A stretch of DNA of 64,000 nucleotides from an uncultured Dehalococcoidia bacterium (GTDB lineage: Bacteria; Chloroflexota; Dehalococcoidia; Lucifugimonadales; UBA3495), in NCBI GenBank assembly GCA_951812535.1, contig CATOSK010000009.1, forward strand, positions 104,436-168,435, given 5' to 3'. Position 1 is the first letter of the stretch, and every line of letters begins with the position of its first letter. The notes below the pieces were generated by a model. The model searched no databases. It was not told the origin of the DNA and saw nothing but the letters and a program-made list of their open reading frames with translations. The position numbers and the translations under genes are program-made. Below, in pieces: positions 45,086 to 53,562 of the stretch.

Positions 45086-45172
45086 TTGCCCGGGTCTTTA
45101 TGGTTGCGGGACAGGGTAGCGTCTGATATATTGTTGGAGCGGTGTCCACCGGGCACCGTTCCTCTTTTGTGT

Positions 45173-45245
45173 GGGGCTGTAGCTCATTTGGGAGAGCGCT
45201 TCAATGGCATTGAAGAGGTAGCGGGTTCGATTCCCGCCAGCTCCA
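45173..45245 (+). tRNA. tRNA-Ala (GGC)
   Basis: A 73-base cloverleaf without a full encoded CCA. Acceptor GGGGCTG pairs with CAGCTCC, the anticodon stem is CTTCA/TGAAG with loop ATGGCAT (anticodon GGC), and the T arm is GCGGGTTCGATTCCCGC. Its 3' end serves as attachment site for the phage-derived element that follows. Confidence 0.95.
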
Positions 45246-45247
45246 CC
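45235..45247 (+). other. Left attachment core (attL) in tRNA-Ala
   Basis: CGCCAGCTCCACC, the tRNA 3' end, recurs exactly at 54517-54529. The two copies bound a block of phage-type genes. Confidence 0.75.
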
Positions 45248-45335
45248 TTTTTAACTTCCCGTTAGTTCCCTAACCCTCCCATAAGTGCCTGATTCGTGCT
45301 CAGGTCGATTCTCTAACCGTCCCATCCCGTCCCGC

Positions 45336-45384
45336 CTTTTCCCACACCATCCCCGATATTGCGTGGGATAGAATGTGGGAAAAG
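45336..45384. repeat. GTGGGA motif cluster near attL
   Basis: CTTTTCCCACA (45336-45346) is inverted to TGTGGGAAAAG (45374-45384). Within it GTGGGA and TGTGGGA are 12 bases apart (45363 and 45375 G). The same 12-base-spaced pair occurs near attR. Possible excisionase or integrase arm sites. Confidence 0.45.
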
Positions 45385-45386
45385 AA

Positions 45387-45563
45387 TCAGCCCAGCCTAT
45401 CAATCCAGGTCTGGACTTCGGAGAGACGCCAGCGTGTCGCCCGTGGGCCGATGTGGACAGGCTGTGGGAAATCCCCGGCCGCTATCATCCGGTAGAGTGT
45501 GGACTTGCCCATGCTGGTAATGGTGGCTACGGCTTCAATGGTGAGCAACCGATCCCCTTCCAA
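45387..45563 (-). CDS. AlpA-like HTH regulator/excisionase
   Basis: A 58-residue winged-helix protein. LLTIEAVATITSMGKSTLYRMI is the MerR/AlpA-type helix-turn-helix, followed by FPQPVHIGPRATRWRLSEVQTWI. AlpA-type proteins act as excisionases or activators in phages and satellites. TTG 45563 is chosen since GGAGG lies seven bases upstream; codons further upstream fall inside a terminator hairpin. It lies next to attL, the usual place for an excision factor. Confidence 0.8.
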   Translation of the reverse strand: MEGDRLLTIEAVATITSMGKSTLYRMIAAGDFPQPVHIGPRATRWRLSEVQTWIDRLG

Positions 45564-45589
45564 TTGTCCCCCTCCATATCGTCGGGCAA

Positions 45590-45630
45590 CAAAAAGGCCC
45601 GAGTCATCATTCCCGGAATGACGCTCGGGC
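45590..45630 (-). terminator. Intrinsic terminator directly upstream of alpA-like gene
   Basis: On the minus strand GCCCGAG pairs with CTCGGGC (45630-45624 with 45603-45597), with CATTCC/GGAATG inside, followed by CTTTTTG. It lies less than 40 bases before the alpA-like start, so it insulates or attenuates that gene. A 16-base direct repeat (GGGCACGAAGGCCACT) lies at 45627 and 45652. Confidence 0.75.
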
Positions 45631-45693
45631 ACGAAGGCCACTGTAAGAGCTGGGCACGAAGGCCACTAGTCAATTCTGGCTGGTGGCGGACAC

Positions 45694-45718
45694 AAAAAAG
45701 CCCGCCGGTAAAGGCGGG
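45694..45718 (-). terminator. Intrinsic terminator after the head-gene operon
   Basis: On the minus strand CCCGCC pairs with GGCGGG (45718-45713 with 45706-45701), followed by CTTTTTTG. It ends transcription coming from the capsid genes. Confidence 0.8.
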
Positions 45719-45893
45719 TGTCGGGTCTCACTTGGCTTACCATCCGCCTAGACAAGGGGAGGGTAAACCACCGGAGTTATTCCTGTCAATAGTTCCGCCC
45801 CGCCGTCCTGTCTAGCGGTGTCTAGGCGCATAGTAAGCCCGGCGGGGCGTGACTTCCCTTATTCTATCATCACCCCAGCACTTCGGCAATCGC
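45719..45893. other. Non-coding stretch after the last head gene
   Basis: Together with the two terminators this makes about 330 bases without a gene. It contains a long inverted repeat, GCCCCGCCG near 45797 with CGGCGGGGC near 45840-45848, enclosing TCTAGCGGTGTCTAGG. No function is evident. Confidence 0.5.
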
Positions 45894-46469
45894 TTACGTC
45901 AACCGCCGGGCAAGCAGTTCCACGTAATCCCGGCCCCGGTCAAGAACGGCCGTCCCTCTTACCGTCCAGTTTATGCCTTCATTCTGGAAAGTGTCTCCCG
46001 CTATCCAGTCCCGCGATCCCGCCCTCACCATCCAGCGGGAGTCCGTGACTTGCGCGGTGAAGTTGTCGGCAAACTCCAATTGGTCCCGGGCGGGGAAGTC
46101 CCGCCGTTCCGCCCAAAAGGTGAGCGTCGGCGTGGTGGCGTCGAAACCCAGGGTTATCGGAGTCCCGCTCAACCTGGAAACAAAGGTTGGCGCATAGACG
46201 AAACTGATATTGAAGGTGTCCGATGTCACGCTTTCGACGGTCAGATCCCGATCTGTCAAATGGTTGTTGACGTTCCGGTATCCGAAAATGACAACGCTCC
46301 CAACCGCCGGTTCCATCACGGTTTGCCCGTCGGCGTCCGTTCTCGGGACGGTGATGGTCCGGGAGTTCGTGTCGACGGAAAACCCCGTGGTGAATCGGAA
46401 GGTGGCGCTGGTGACGCTCCCTTCCATGGTGATAAGCCGGTCAAGGCGGGGAGTCCGCGGCGTGGTCAT
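45894..46469 (-). CDS. Presumed phage head or head-tail protein
   Basis: A 191-residue, beta-strand-rich protein (TFRFTTGFSVDTNSRTITVP, SVVIFGYRNVNNHL, WMVRAGSRDWIAG) with no family I can name. It is directly downstream of the portal gene (one base apart) in the head-gene operon, so a structural role such as adaptor or completion protein is the reasonable guess. No catalytic motif is seen. Confidence 0.5.
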   Translation of the reverse strand: MTTPRTPRLDRLITMEGSVTSATFRFTTGFSVDTNSRTITVPRTDADGQTVMEPAVGSVVIFGYRNVNNHLTDRDLTVESVTSDTFNISFVYAPTFVSRLSGTPITLGFDATTPTLTFWAERRDFPARDQLEFADNFTAQVTDSRWMVRAGSRDWIAGDTFQNEGINWTVRGTAVLDRGRDYVELLARRLT

Positions 46470-47498
46470 CTAATCCCCCAGGTCCGCGGCTGCCAGAGCA
46501 TCGTCCAGGTCCACGCCGGCCCTTGCGAGCGTGGCGGCTGCCCTTGCCCGGGCGCTAATGTCGATAGCTGCCAACCGGCGGAAGGAAAGCGAAACGTCCC
46601 GCTCCAATTTGGCGGAGAGCTCCCCCGCTACCAGCTCCCCCAGGGATTGCATGGCCACGGTGAATTGACGCCACGATTCCCGGCTGGCCGATCCTTCCCC
46701 GCCGCTCCATAGACTATGGGGGATTCCATAGGCCGAAACCACGTTGCCGCCCACGTCTTCCCGCAGCCGGATATTTCCGTCGGGAACGTCGGGCCCGAAG
46801 CGGAGAGTCTTAAAGTCGGGCGCGGTTACGCTCCCGCTCCTACTCCGGGCTGGATAGTTCCCCTCGTTTCCCAGCATGATGATGTTCCCCTTGGCTCCCT
46901 TCAGGTCCGCCCGGAGGTTGGTCCGGGATGCTTCGGACAGCGGGGGAGTCACCAAAAGCTGCCCAACCCGCGCCGTGGTTTCTTGCGCCATACGTTCCTC
47001 GACCGCCGCCAGCAAGTCGGCGCTGAAACCAGCGGCCGACAACGGGGAGCGCCCCGCCCACGGGGATTCGGGTAGGGCAAGTTGCCGAATATGGATTACG
47101 TCAGTCCCGGCCCTCTGGACTTCCTGATCCGCCGAAGGGCCCGGGAGCGTCAAGGTATAGGTCCACGTCACCGGGTCCGGCCCGCCGGTTATCTCCCAGC
47201 CGGTAGCGGGAATCCACGTCACCGCTCCCAACATATCCGTCCGCAGGTCGAAAATCGCGTTTCCGGTGAGCGCCAAGTTACGGCCGATGGTTGCCAGCAC
47301 GTCGGGGGGGATGGCCAGCCCCTCCGGGAGCGCCAGGGCAAAGGCCCGGGCGATCATCCCGATGCTGAAAGCCGCCGCCGCCGTTTGGCTGGGCAGGCGT
47401 CCGGCCCCGTCGCTGGCCCGTGCTGCCAATGCCGCGGCAACAGCATCCCCGAAGTCCTGTTGCGCCCTTTTCTCGCTCTTTTGCCAGAACATCCGCAT
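46470..47498 (-). CDS. Phage portal protein (HK97-like)
   Basis: A portal of about 342 residues, the ring through which DNA enters the capsid. LALTGNAIFDLR, ADQEVQRAGTDVIHIRQLALP, SPWAGRSPLSAAGFSADLLAAVE and VSAYGIPHSLWSGGEGSASRESWRQF are characteristic of HK97-like portals. The start is ATG 47498 (MRMFWQKSEK); an upstream open stretch is arginine-rich and unlikely coding. It is shorter than usual (400 or more) and lies downstream of the capsid gene, opposite to normal order. Confidence 0.85.
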   Translation of the reverse strand: MRMFWQKSEKRAQQDFGDAVAAALAARASDGAGRLPSQTAAAAFSIGMIARAFALALPEGLAIPPDVLATIGRNLALTGNAIFDLRTDMLGAVTWIPATGWEITGGPDPVTWTYTLTLPGPSADQEVQRAGTDVIHIRQLALPESPWAGRSPLSAAGFSADLLAAVEERMAQETTARVGQLLVTPPLSEASRTNLRADLKGAKGNIIMLGNEGNYPARSRSGSVTAPDFKTLRFGPDVPDGNIRLREDVGGNVVSAYGIPHSLWSGGEGSASRESWRQFTVAMQSLGELVAGELSAKLERDVSLSFRRLAAIDISARARAAATLARAGVDLDDALAAADLGD

Positions 47499-47503
47499 GG
47501 TGA

Positions 47504-49552
47504 CTATCCTTGCCGCACGTTTACTGCCATGACCGCCCACGTACCGGCCGCGTTGGCGTTGTTTGTCCCGAACATCAGGTTTCCGGCAGCGTTCCAACCT
47601 ATCCTACAATGGCGGTTATGAGTAAGAGGAAAGGCCAAGGCATTGGTCCCTAGTGCTCCCGCCGCCCCGTCCTCAACCGTGGTCAAGGCCCGAATCCAGG
47701 ACACCGGAGTTAGGAAGCTAGAGCAGAATCCGGTATCTCCCGCCAGAACCATAACCTGCAACAGCCCGCCGTTGGGTACAGCCCGGGCAGTAGCGTACAT
47801 ATTCGCGGCAGCGGTGACGCCAACGGTGAAAGTGTTACCAGCCGGGTAGCGGACTTCCACCGGGTATTCCGTCCACACTCCCAACAGGTTCAGCCAAAGC
47901 GCCTCAACTTCGTCGGAATTGTGTTGGATGTACAGGTCGCCGCTTTCACCGCCGGAAGGGTTGCCAGTCCCGCCGCTGATAGTTGCGCCGCCGCCAGTCC
48001 CGCCGGGGATGTTATGAGCGTTCCAGGTTCCGCTTGACTTGTAATAAAGTGCAACAACGCCGGTTGGGGCAACTTGCACCCACCAATCGCCGTCATTCCC
48101 CAGGTCGTCGGTCGGGTTATTCAGGGAAGGCGGGTGAACCGTAAAAACGTTAAGGGTTATCTCCGAATCGGTGTCATTCGCTTCGGAATAGACCCCTTCC
48201 CCATCCGTTAGGATGTTCAGCAGGTGCCGGTAGACTTGCGCCTGGGATACAGCGCCGCCCAAGGGTAGACCGTCGACCGCGTTCACCAGCTCCTGAACCG
48301 TGTCGACGTCACCGGCAAGGTTTCCGCTGCCGTCTGGCGCCGCGAACCGGGCATTGGGAACGTGGCCGTCAAACTCGGTGTAATGGTCCGAAGATGTCAG
48401 GATGTCCAGGTGCAGCGTCCCGACGTGGGTATGGAGACGGTGAATCCAAAAATCGTAGGTGGCGTTGCTCCCCAAGAGGTCCCAATTGGAGAATCGGGAG
48501 CGTAGGCCGTTCAGCTCCGTCGACCGGGAAGTCGAATCGGTTCCCACGGGCAGACGGGCGGCAACCCAATCGGCCCCAAGGCCGGCCGCGTTGTACACAA
48601 CGCGCGTGGTCCACGTCAGCCCGGTATCCTGTACACCGTCCAGGTCGGGAGCGGCAACGAATATCGTGAGCTGGCCTTCGCTCCCGTCTTGCGCCACACG
48701 CGCCCATTCCTCGTCTGAAACCACCACCAGGTCGGCGGTTTTGTCGTCCAAACCCGCCGACTCCGCCAAAGCGTGGAGCTGGGCATCGGTGAGTTGGTCT
48801 TGCTTGCCGTCGGCGGTGAGTTGCGCGGTCGACGCCAGATCATGCGCCGCCTGTGCCGCCTGGTGCGCCGCCGCCGCCTGGGATGTGGCGGCGTCGGCGG
48901 CTTGCTGGGCAGTCTGCGCGGTTCCCATGGCGGAGTCCGCCGTTCCCTGGGCATTGACCGCCGTTCCCTGGGCGGACACCGCCGCGGCTTGTGCCGCCGC
49001 CGCAGCGTCTCGGGCGGTCTGGTCCAGGTTGTGCTGCGAACCTTCGTGGTTGTCGATTTCGGTATGAGCGTTATCCGCCGTCGTTTGCGCCGCCGCCGCC
49101 GCATCTCGGGCGGTCTGGTCCACACCGCTGGCGCTGGGAGCGTTTATCAGCTTTTCGGGGGGGATAGGGTCGTCGTTGCCAGCCCTTGCCCAAACCGCTA
49201 TCAGGGACAGGTCCCCGGTTCCCCCGCCAGCCGCCGACGCAACGGCGTCCTCGATACTTAGGGCCCGGAGAACACGGAAAGGGGAAAGAATCGAGATTGC
49301 CCCGGAGTTCGCCAGAACATCGGAGAACCGCCGGTTGCCTTCGGGCGCGTTGTCGTAGAGCAATCCCGAGATCCGGACAACGGCCTCGTCCTGGACCATC
49401 GGCGGAGCGTCGGGAGCATATTCCTCAGCAATCGCGCTCGCAGTCCCGAGAAGCCGATTGATGATCCCCGCCAACGGAGCGTCAAGGGCTGTTGCGCCGT
49501 CTCCGATCCGCAGCTCCGCCGCCAGTTCGACGTCAGTTATTGTCACAGCCAT
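47504..49552 (-). CDS. Connector-like N-terminus fused to coiled-coil fibre protein
   Basis: A 682-residue protein. Residues 1-110 (VELAAELRIGDGATALDAPLAGIINRL, AVVRISGLLYDNAPEG) look like a gp6-type head-tail connector. Residues 140-265 are Ala/Gln/Thr-rich heptads (DQTARDAAAAAQ twice, NAQGTADSAMGTAQTAQQAAD), a coiled coil like tail-fibre stalks. The C-terminal half is Gly-rich with GGTGGGATISGGTGNPSGGES and aromatic strands, fibre-like. A connector and fibre on one chain is unusual and could reflect gene fusion. It overlaps the protease gene by ten bases. Confidence 0.65.
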   Translation of the reverse strand: MAVTITDVELAAELRIGDGATALDAPLAGIINRLLGTASAIAEEYAPDAPPMVQDEAVVRISGLLYDNAPEGNRRFSDVLANSGAISILSPFRVLRALSIEDAVASAAGGGTGDLSLIAVWARAGNDDPIPPEKLINAPSASGVDQTARDAAAAAQTTADNAHTEIDNHEGSQHNLDQTARDAAAAAQAAAVSAQGTAVNAQGTADSAMGTAQTAQQAADAATSQAAAAHQAAQAAHDLASTAQLTADGKQDQLTDAQLHALAESAGLDDKTADLVVVSDEEWARVAQDGSEGQLTIFVAAPDLDGVQDTGLTWTTRVVYNAAGLGADWVAARLPVGTDSTSRSTELNGLRSRFSNWDLLGSNATYDFWIHRLHTHVGTLHLDILTSSDHYTEFDGHVPNARFAAPDGSGNLAGDVDTVQELVNAVDGLPLGGAVSQAQVYRHLLNILTDGEGVYSEANDTDSEITLNVFTVHPPSLNNPTDDLGNDGDWWVQVAPTGVVALYYKSSGTWNAHNIPGGTGGGATISGGTGNPSGGESGDLYIQHNSDEVEALWLNLLGVWTEYPVEVRYPAGNTFTVGVTAAANMYATARAVPNGGLLQVMVLAGDTGFCSSFLTPVSWIRALTTVEDGAAGALGTNALAFPLTHNRHCRIGWNAAGNLMFGTNNANAAGTWAVMAVNVRQG

Positions 49553-50016
49553 ATCCGCCGCCCCCTTGCCCGCCGCACTTCCGCCGTTGCCCCGGTGTAG
49601 GATGGAACGTCGACCAAACCAGCGCCGGTCAGAATGGCGTCCTGGACAACCCTCAGCCCCGCCCGCCGTGTCTCCCGCAGCGCCTTGAATTCGACGGAAA
49701 GGCCGGTGTACACCCGCTCCCGCAAGTTGACGGCAGCATCCCGGCCCGCTTGGGTATCGGGGAAAGGTTGGTCAACCCGGAGTTCGTTTCCTTCCAGGAA
49801 GGGGGAAACCCGCATGATAGGGCGGGAGCGGTCGTGCATTTCCCGGACAAGGATTCCACCATCGGGAATCCTCAGCGCCCCTTGCTCAAAAAGTTCCGCC
49901 CTATCCCCCGCCTTGACTCCATAGGGCAGCAAAACGCCAACCAACCGCCCGGGTGTGGTCCTGGATTCGTCTGCCCGGAATTCGACCGGAATCAAGAGTT
50001 GGTTTTCGTCCATCAT
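49543..50016 (-). CDS. HK97-family prohead protease
   Basis: A 157-residue serine protease that trims capsid subunits during head maturation. H61 in VREMHDRSRPI and S107 in YTGLSVEFKAL are the catalytic His and Ser. LVGVLLPYGV and ILTGAGLVDVPSYTGA are family segments. It overlaps the stop of the P-loop gene (ATGATG). It lies downstream of the capsid gene, whereas HK97-type operons usually have protease before capsid. Confidence 0.9.
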   Translation of the reverse strand: MMDENQLLIPVEFRADESRTTPGRLVGVLLPYGVKAGDRAELFEQGALRIPDGGILVREMHDRSRPIMRVSPFLEGNELRVDQPFPDTQAGRDAAVNLRERVYTGLSVEFKALRETRRAGLRVVQDAILTGAGLVDVPSYTGATAEVRRARGRRIWL

Positions 50017-50450
50017 CCCCCCAGCCGCCCGTACCAGCGGTCAATCGCTTCCCCGCATTGGAAAGAAAGTTCCCCCCCGATACTCAGCCGGTCAACCACC
50101 ACTTCCCGGCCCGGGTCGATAATCCGCTCCCCGGCCCCAGGTCCCAAGAGCGAAAGCAAAAACCGCCGGCGCTCAGGTTGGCCGTCGGAATTGGTGACGA
50201 TGGTGAAAAGTTCCCGCTCCTGGGCAGCCGTGATAGCTACCCGGCGGGTGTATTCGGTCAGCGGGAGTAGGTAGTCATCCGACGGGAGACGTTCAGGGAA
50301 GCGGCCGTTGGGAAGCCGGAGAATACCCCCCAAGGCCCCGTATATTTCCTGGAATTCCAGCAGAACCGACCGGGGATGGTCCCGGCGTTCCTCTCGGGCA
50401 ACGGCAGACTTCCCCGCCCCAGCCGGGCCGCTGATAAGCAGCCCCGCCAC
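50013..50450 (-). CDS. P-loop nucleotide-binding protein in the head operon
   Basis: A protein of about 145 residues starting at GTG 50450, two bases after the capsid stop. LLISGPAGAGKSAVA is a Walker A motif at its N-terminus (about residues 4-17), and SVLLEFQEIYGALGG follows. DPGREVVVDRL near residue 110 could hold an acidic ligand. It resembles small phage AAA/kinase-like proteins but I cannot assign a reaction. A P-loop gene between capsid and protease is not part of a standard head module. Confidence 0.65.
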   Translation of the reverse strand: MAGLLISGPAGAGKSAVAREERRDHPRSVLLEFQEIYGALGGILRLPNGRFPERLPSDDYLLPLTEYTRRVAITAAQERELFTIVTNSDGQPERRRFLLSLLGPGAGERIIDPGREVVVDRLSIGGELSFQCGEAIDRWYGRLGG

Positions 50451-50452
50451 GG

Positions 50453-51628
50453 TTAGGCGTTCCTGAATCGGTGCCGGGTGTACCCGTCGGCCCTCAGCAC
50501 GGCGAAGTTCATCAACATGACCGCGAACAACTTCACTTCGCCATGTTCGGCACGGGTGAATTCGTCCTGGAAAATGCTGATTCCTTGCCAAAGGGGAGCG
50601 ACGGCGTTGTCGGCGTTCATCCCCTTGACGATCACGCAATCTTGCCGGTTGTTGGCGTAGGCCGGAACGTTGCCGCCGACACGGATACCACCGGAGCGGG
50701 CGCTCAGAATGTCCAGGGCGGAATCATCCCGTCCCGTCGGCACAACCGAAGCCATGTGAGCGTAAATCGCGCTCCCAACCACCATCCGAACATCGGAGAT
50801 TGCGCCGGAATAGGTCCCGTCGACCGCTCCATACATGGCGGACAAGTAGCCCGCCCCGTCCGTTGCCGCCGTGGGGTTGGTAGGGTCGGTTCCGAATTGG
50901 AGCAAACCCACGTCAGTTGAATTCAGGATGTAATCGTCCATGTCATCCTGAAGGGCATCCCGCAGGTTCATCCGAAGGGCAGCATCCAACCCGCCGAACA
51001 CGGCGGCGTCCTCCCGGGCATAGGCGAAGGATGCTTGAATTCTCCGTGGAGCGAGTGTGGAGACGGTGATTGCCGCCGTGCCTTCCGCGGCGTTGGCGCT
51101 GGCGGCTGGCCGGTGAACGGTTGCCCCGGTCGTGATGACGGGATGAACCGCTTCGCCAGTCGGCACTGTTTCCCCCATGACACCAGCGAAGTTAGCAACG
51201 GACTGCGGGAAAACCTGGGCTATGATCCCCTTCGGGACGGCGTTGGGCTCGTCTCCGGTGAAGGTGGCGGCTGCGCGATGTTCCGTCCGCAGCGCTTCAA
51301 TAGGGATGCTGTGGGGAGTCAGCCCGAAGTGCTGTTGCAGTTCCCTTTCCGCCCCTTCGGTTTGTTCATGGTTGCTGGCGGCTTGGAAAACCTTGCCGAC
51401 GTTGAAGCCGTCCAGCATCCGGCGGAGTTCGGCAGATTGCCCGTCCCTGGAGGTCCTGCCTTCGCCGGTGTCATCTTCGGCAATCAGCGCCGCCCGGTAC
51501 TCGGATTCCAAGGCCCGGTATTCGCCGGTTAGCCTGTCCCGATCCTCGGCAGCGGTGTCCTCGGCAAGATCATTGATCTTCCCCCGGAGTTCCGAAAGTG
51601 CCAGCGCTTTTTCGACAGACTTTTTCAC
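50453..51628 (-). CDS. HK97-type major capsid protein
   Basis: About 391 residues. The N-terminal 90 are a charged coiled coil (KALALSELRGKINDLAEDTA, GEYRALESEYRAAL), the delta domain removed by the prohead protease. The mature fold is shown by GIIAQVFPQSVANFAGVMGETVP, ASFAYAREDAAVFGGLDAALRMNL, DDMDDYILN and DVRMVVGSAIYAHMAS. GTG 51628 after GGGGGGAT is taken as start; codons upstream do not look like capsid. No scaffolding gene is seen, consistent with the delta domain serving that role. Confidence 0.9.
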   Translation of the reverse strand: MKKSVEKALALSELRGKINDLAEDTAAEDRDRLTGEYRALESEYRAALIAEDDTGEGRTSRDGQSAELRRMLDGFNVGKVFQAASNHEQTEGAERELQQHFGLTPHSIPIEALRTEHRAAATFTGDEPNAVPKGIIAQVFPQSVANFAGVMGETVPTGEAVHPVITTGATVHRPAASANAAEGTAAITVSTLAPRRIQASFAYAREDAAVFGGLDAALRMNLRDALQDDMDDYILNSTDVGLLQFGTDPTNPTAATDGAGYLSAMYGAVDGTYSGAISDVRMVVGSAIYAHMASVVPTGRDDSALDILSARSGGIRVGGNVPAYANNRQDCVIVKGMNADNAVAPLWQGISIFQDEFTRAEHGEVKLFAVMLMNFAVLRADGYTRHRFRNA

Positions 51629-51665
51629 GACATCCCCCCAACTTCCTTCGGTTGTCGTGAATAGT

Positions 51666-51926
51666 TTACTCCGCGTGAAGTATTTTTGCAACCACGGCTG
51701 CCCAGCCGTCGGTTCGGGGGGGATGGTGCCGGGCATCATGACAACCGCCACAAAGGGACTCTAGGTTGTCCAGGGTATGCGTCCCGCCTTTGTAGACCGG
51801 GACGGTGTGATGCACTTCCAACGCTCCCGCCCTTCCGCAGTCCCTACACCGCCAGCCGTCGCGGTCAAGCGCCTCTTGCCGTAGGCGCTCCCATGCGCGG
51901 CTTGTGATCCCCCTAGCCTTCCTCAT
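51666..51926 (-). CDS. HNH endonuclease
   Basis: An 86-residue HNH nuclease. C27 and C30 (WRCRDC) and C59 and C62 (LCGGC) form the zinc site, H39/H40 in EVHHTVP are the catalytic histidines, and N54 completes HNH. HNH proteins beside terminases assist DNA packaging in many phages. The start at ATG 51926 overlaps the previous stop (ATGA). Confidence 0.9.
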   Translation of the reverse strand: MRKARGITSRAWERLRQEALDRDGWRCRDCGRAGALEVHHTVPVYKGGTHTLDNLESLCGGCHDARHHPPRTDGWAAVVAKILHAE

Positions 51927-52132
51927 ATCAACGGCTTCTCGAAAGAGCAATCCCCCCGGCGTCTCGAATGGACCATCAACTTCGACAGCTCCCCCTGGGG
52001 ATTCACGGCGTACCCACCGTCCAGGAATTGCCAACCCTGCACAAACGGGTTGCCCGACGTATCCATGGCGGAGATCCTCAGATTCCGTTTCACTTGGCCC
52101 GAGGTCCACGCCAGCAGTAGCGGTTCGCTCAA
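51923..52132 (-). CDS. Small phage protein of unknown function
   Basis: About 69 residues, LSEPLLLAWTSGQVKRNLRIS at the N-terminus and SKLMVHSRRRGDCSFEKPLI at the end. TTG 52132 overlapping the terminase stop (TTGA) is the likely start. It is coupled to the HNH gene. No family recognised. Confidence 0.5.
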   Translation of the reverse strand: MSEPLLLAWTSGQVKRNLRISAMDTSGNPFVQGWQFLDGGYAVNPQGELSKLMVHSRRRGDCSFEKPLI

Positions 52133-53562
52133 ATCATCCCGTAGTATTCCGCCGGCGCTGGGGGAGAAAAAATCCACCGCTGGTATTCCCCAGCCGCCAG
52201 AATCAAGGCGGCGCTTACGTCATCCCTTGCGGTGTTGTTCGTGTTCCCCTTCACCAACCGCACGTTCCCGGCGTCGTCATTCTTGACCATCGAAACCGAA
52301 AGGGAAGCCGCCAGGAGGTCCGCCCCGCCGCCGATGTTGAAAGGTCCATCCAATGCGCCTTTGCGTAGCGCCCTAATGTCTTCCGCAGCATCAGACCAAC
52401 GCCAAACCCGGGTTTCCAGCGGCGCTTGCCCGTCGCTGGCGTCCATCAGGTCCTTCTCCCTGAAGCGGTCGGAACCATGACGGCGGGGAAGCCCCAGCGG
52501 TTCAGAATCTCATCCCAGACAACTTCCGGCCGCTGGACACGCAGCCCGTCATCGACCAGGAGCAGCCCGTCATCCCTCAGCTTCCGATACAGCCCGGAAG
52601 GGACACGATCCCGCTTTTCCATCTCCCCGAGATCCGGGATTCCCGCCGCCAGCGCAAAGCACTCAATCCGGCCCCCCGGCCATATCGCCACGGCGCTAGA
52701 CCATGCCCGTCGGCCCCCAGGTCCACCCCACGATTGCGGCCCCGTCCCGCTCAACCTGTGGGCGCTCCCGCATCGTCTCAAAATCGTCCACGGTCAACAG
52801 CACTTCGGATTCATCGCCTTCGGGAATGTTCAATCTGTAAGTCACGAATCGCGCCTTCAGCCGCCCGTCAGACCGGGCAGCGTCCCTTTCTTCATGGAGT
52901 GTTGCCCGGGCATTGGCGTCCAGGTTCAGCAACGGGTTAGCCCGGCGGATGGTGTTCCAATTGTCCCAATTCTTACGATCCCCCTGGAATAGTTGAACGT
53001 GGGTCCGCCCCTTGGTGCCGGCGTGTACGAGATCCCACCACCAATGGCCGGGCCCCGTTGCCATCGGCCCCAAGGTCCCGATCAAAACCAGCTTCAACGG
53101 ACTGCCGACTTTCCCCTGGGCAGAGAAAAGGGCATCGGCCAACATCTGACCGCCGACAATTTCCAACCCGCCCGGTTCGTCCAGCACCACGATAGGCACG
53201 TTGACAAGGCCAAAACTGGTTTTGGCGTTGGAGCTGATAACCCTCAGCTTCGTATTGGTGGGAGCGTGGGTAATCCCCAGCCGGGTAGCGGAATCAATGA
53301 AACGGTATCCCCCCAGCGGTTCCAGCGTTGCACGGACAAAGGCGAAGGCCATCCGCGCTTGCTCGATTGAAGCGGCGCCGAGGATGTATTCCTTCCCCGG
53401 TTCGTGAAGCCGATCCCCCGGCGTCAGACACCGGGACAGGATTCGGCCGGCAAGGAACGTCTTGCCCAACCCACGCGGCCCCGAAAGCGCAACCGTGTTG
53501 AAGGCGGGGTTTTCAACCGCCCGTTCAAACTCCCGCTGGAATGGTTTAAGCCGGAGTACCAC
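52129..53562 (-). pseudogene. Terminase large subunit with three single-base deletions
   Basis: The large terminase is the ATP-driven packaging motor and nuclease. The N-terminal part (VALSGPRGLGKTFLAG is Walker A; VPIVVLDEPGGL is Walker B) is intact. Then three one-base deletions split the rest: at the four-C run 52726-52729, near 52706-52711, and near 52467-52472 (plus coordinates). Restoring each base gives VGVDLGAD, RAWSSAVAIWPGG and VPDRFREKDLMDASDG in one frame. The C-terminus (RLVKGNTNNTARDDVSAALI) shows a typical end. All breaks are in G/C runs, so decay or base-call error. No small subunit seen. Confidence 0.8.

Noticed and set aside
45387..45641. A longer alpA product starting at 45641
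   Set aside because: Its first 26 codons lie in a terminator hairpin and have no homology; the TTG at 45563 has a proper ribosome site.
47070..47095. GGCAAGTTGCCGAAT in the portal gene as another ACAAGTT repeat copy
   Set aside because: It is coding sequence and lacks the flanking stems.
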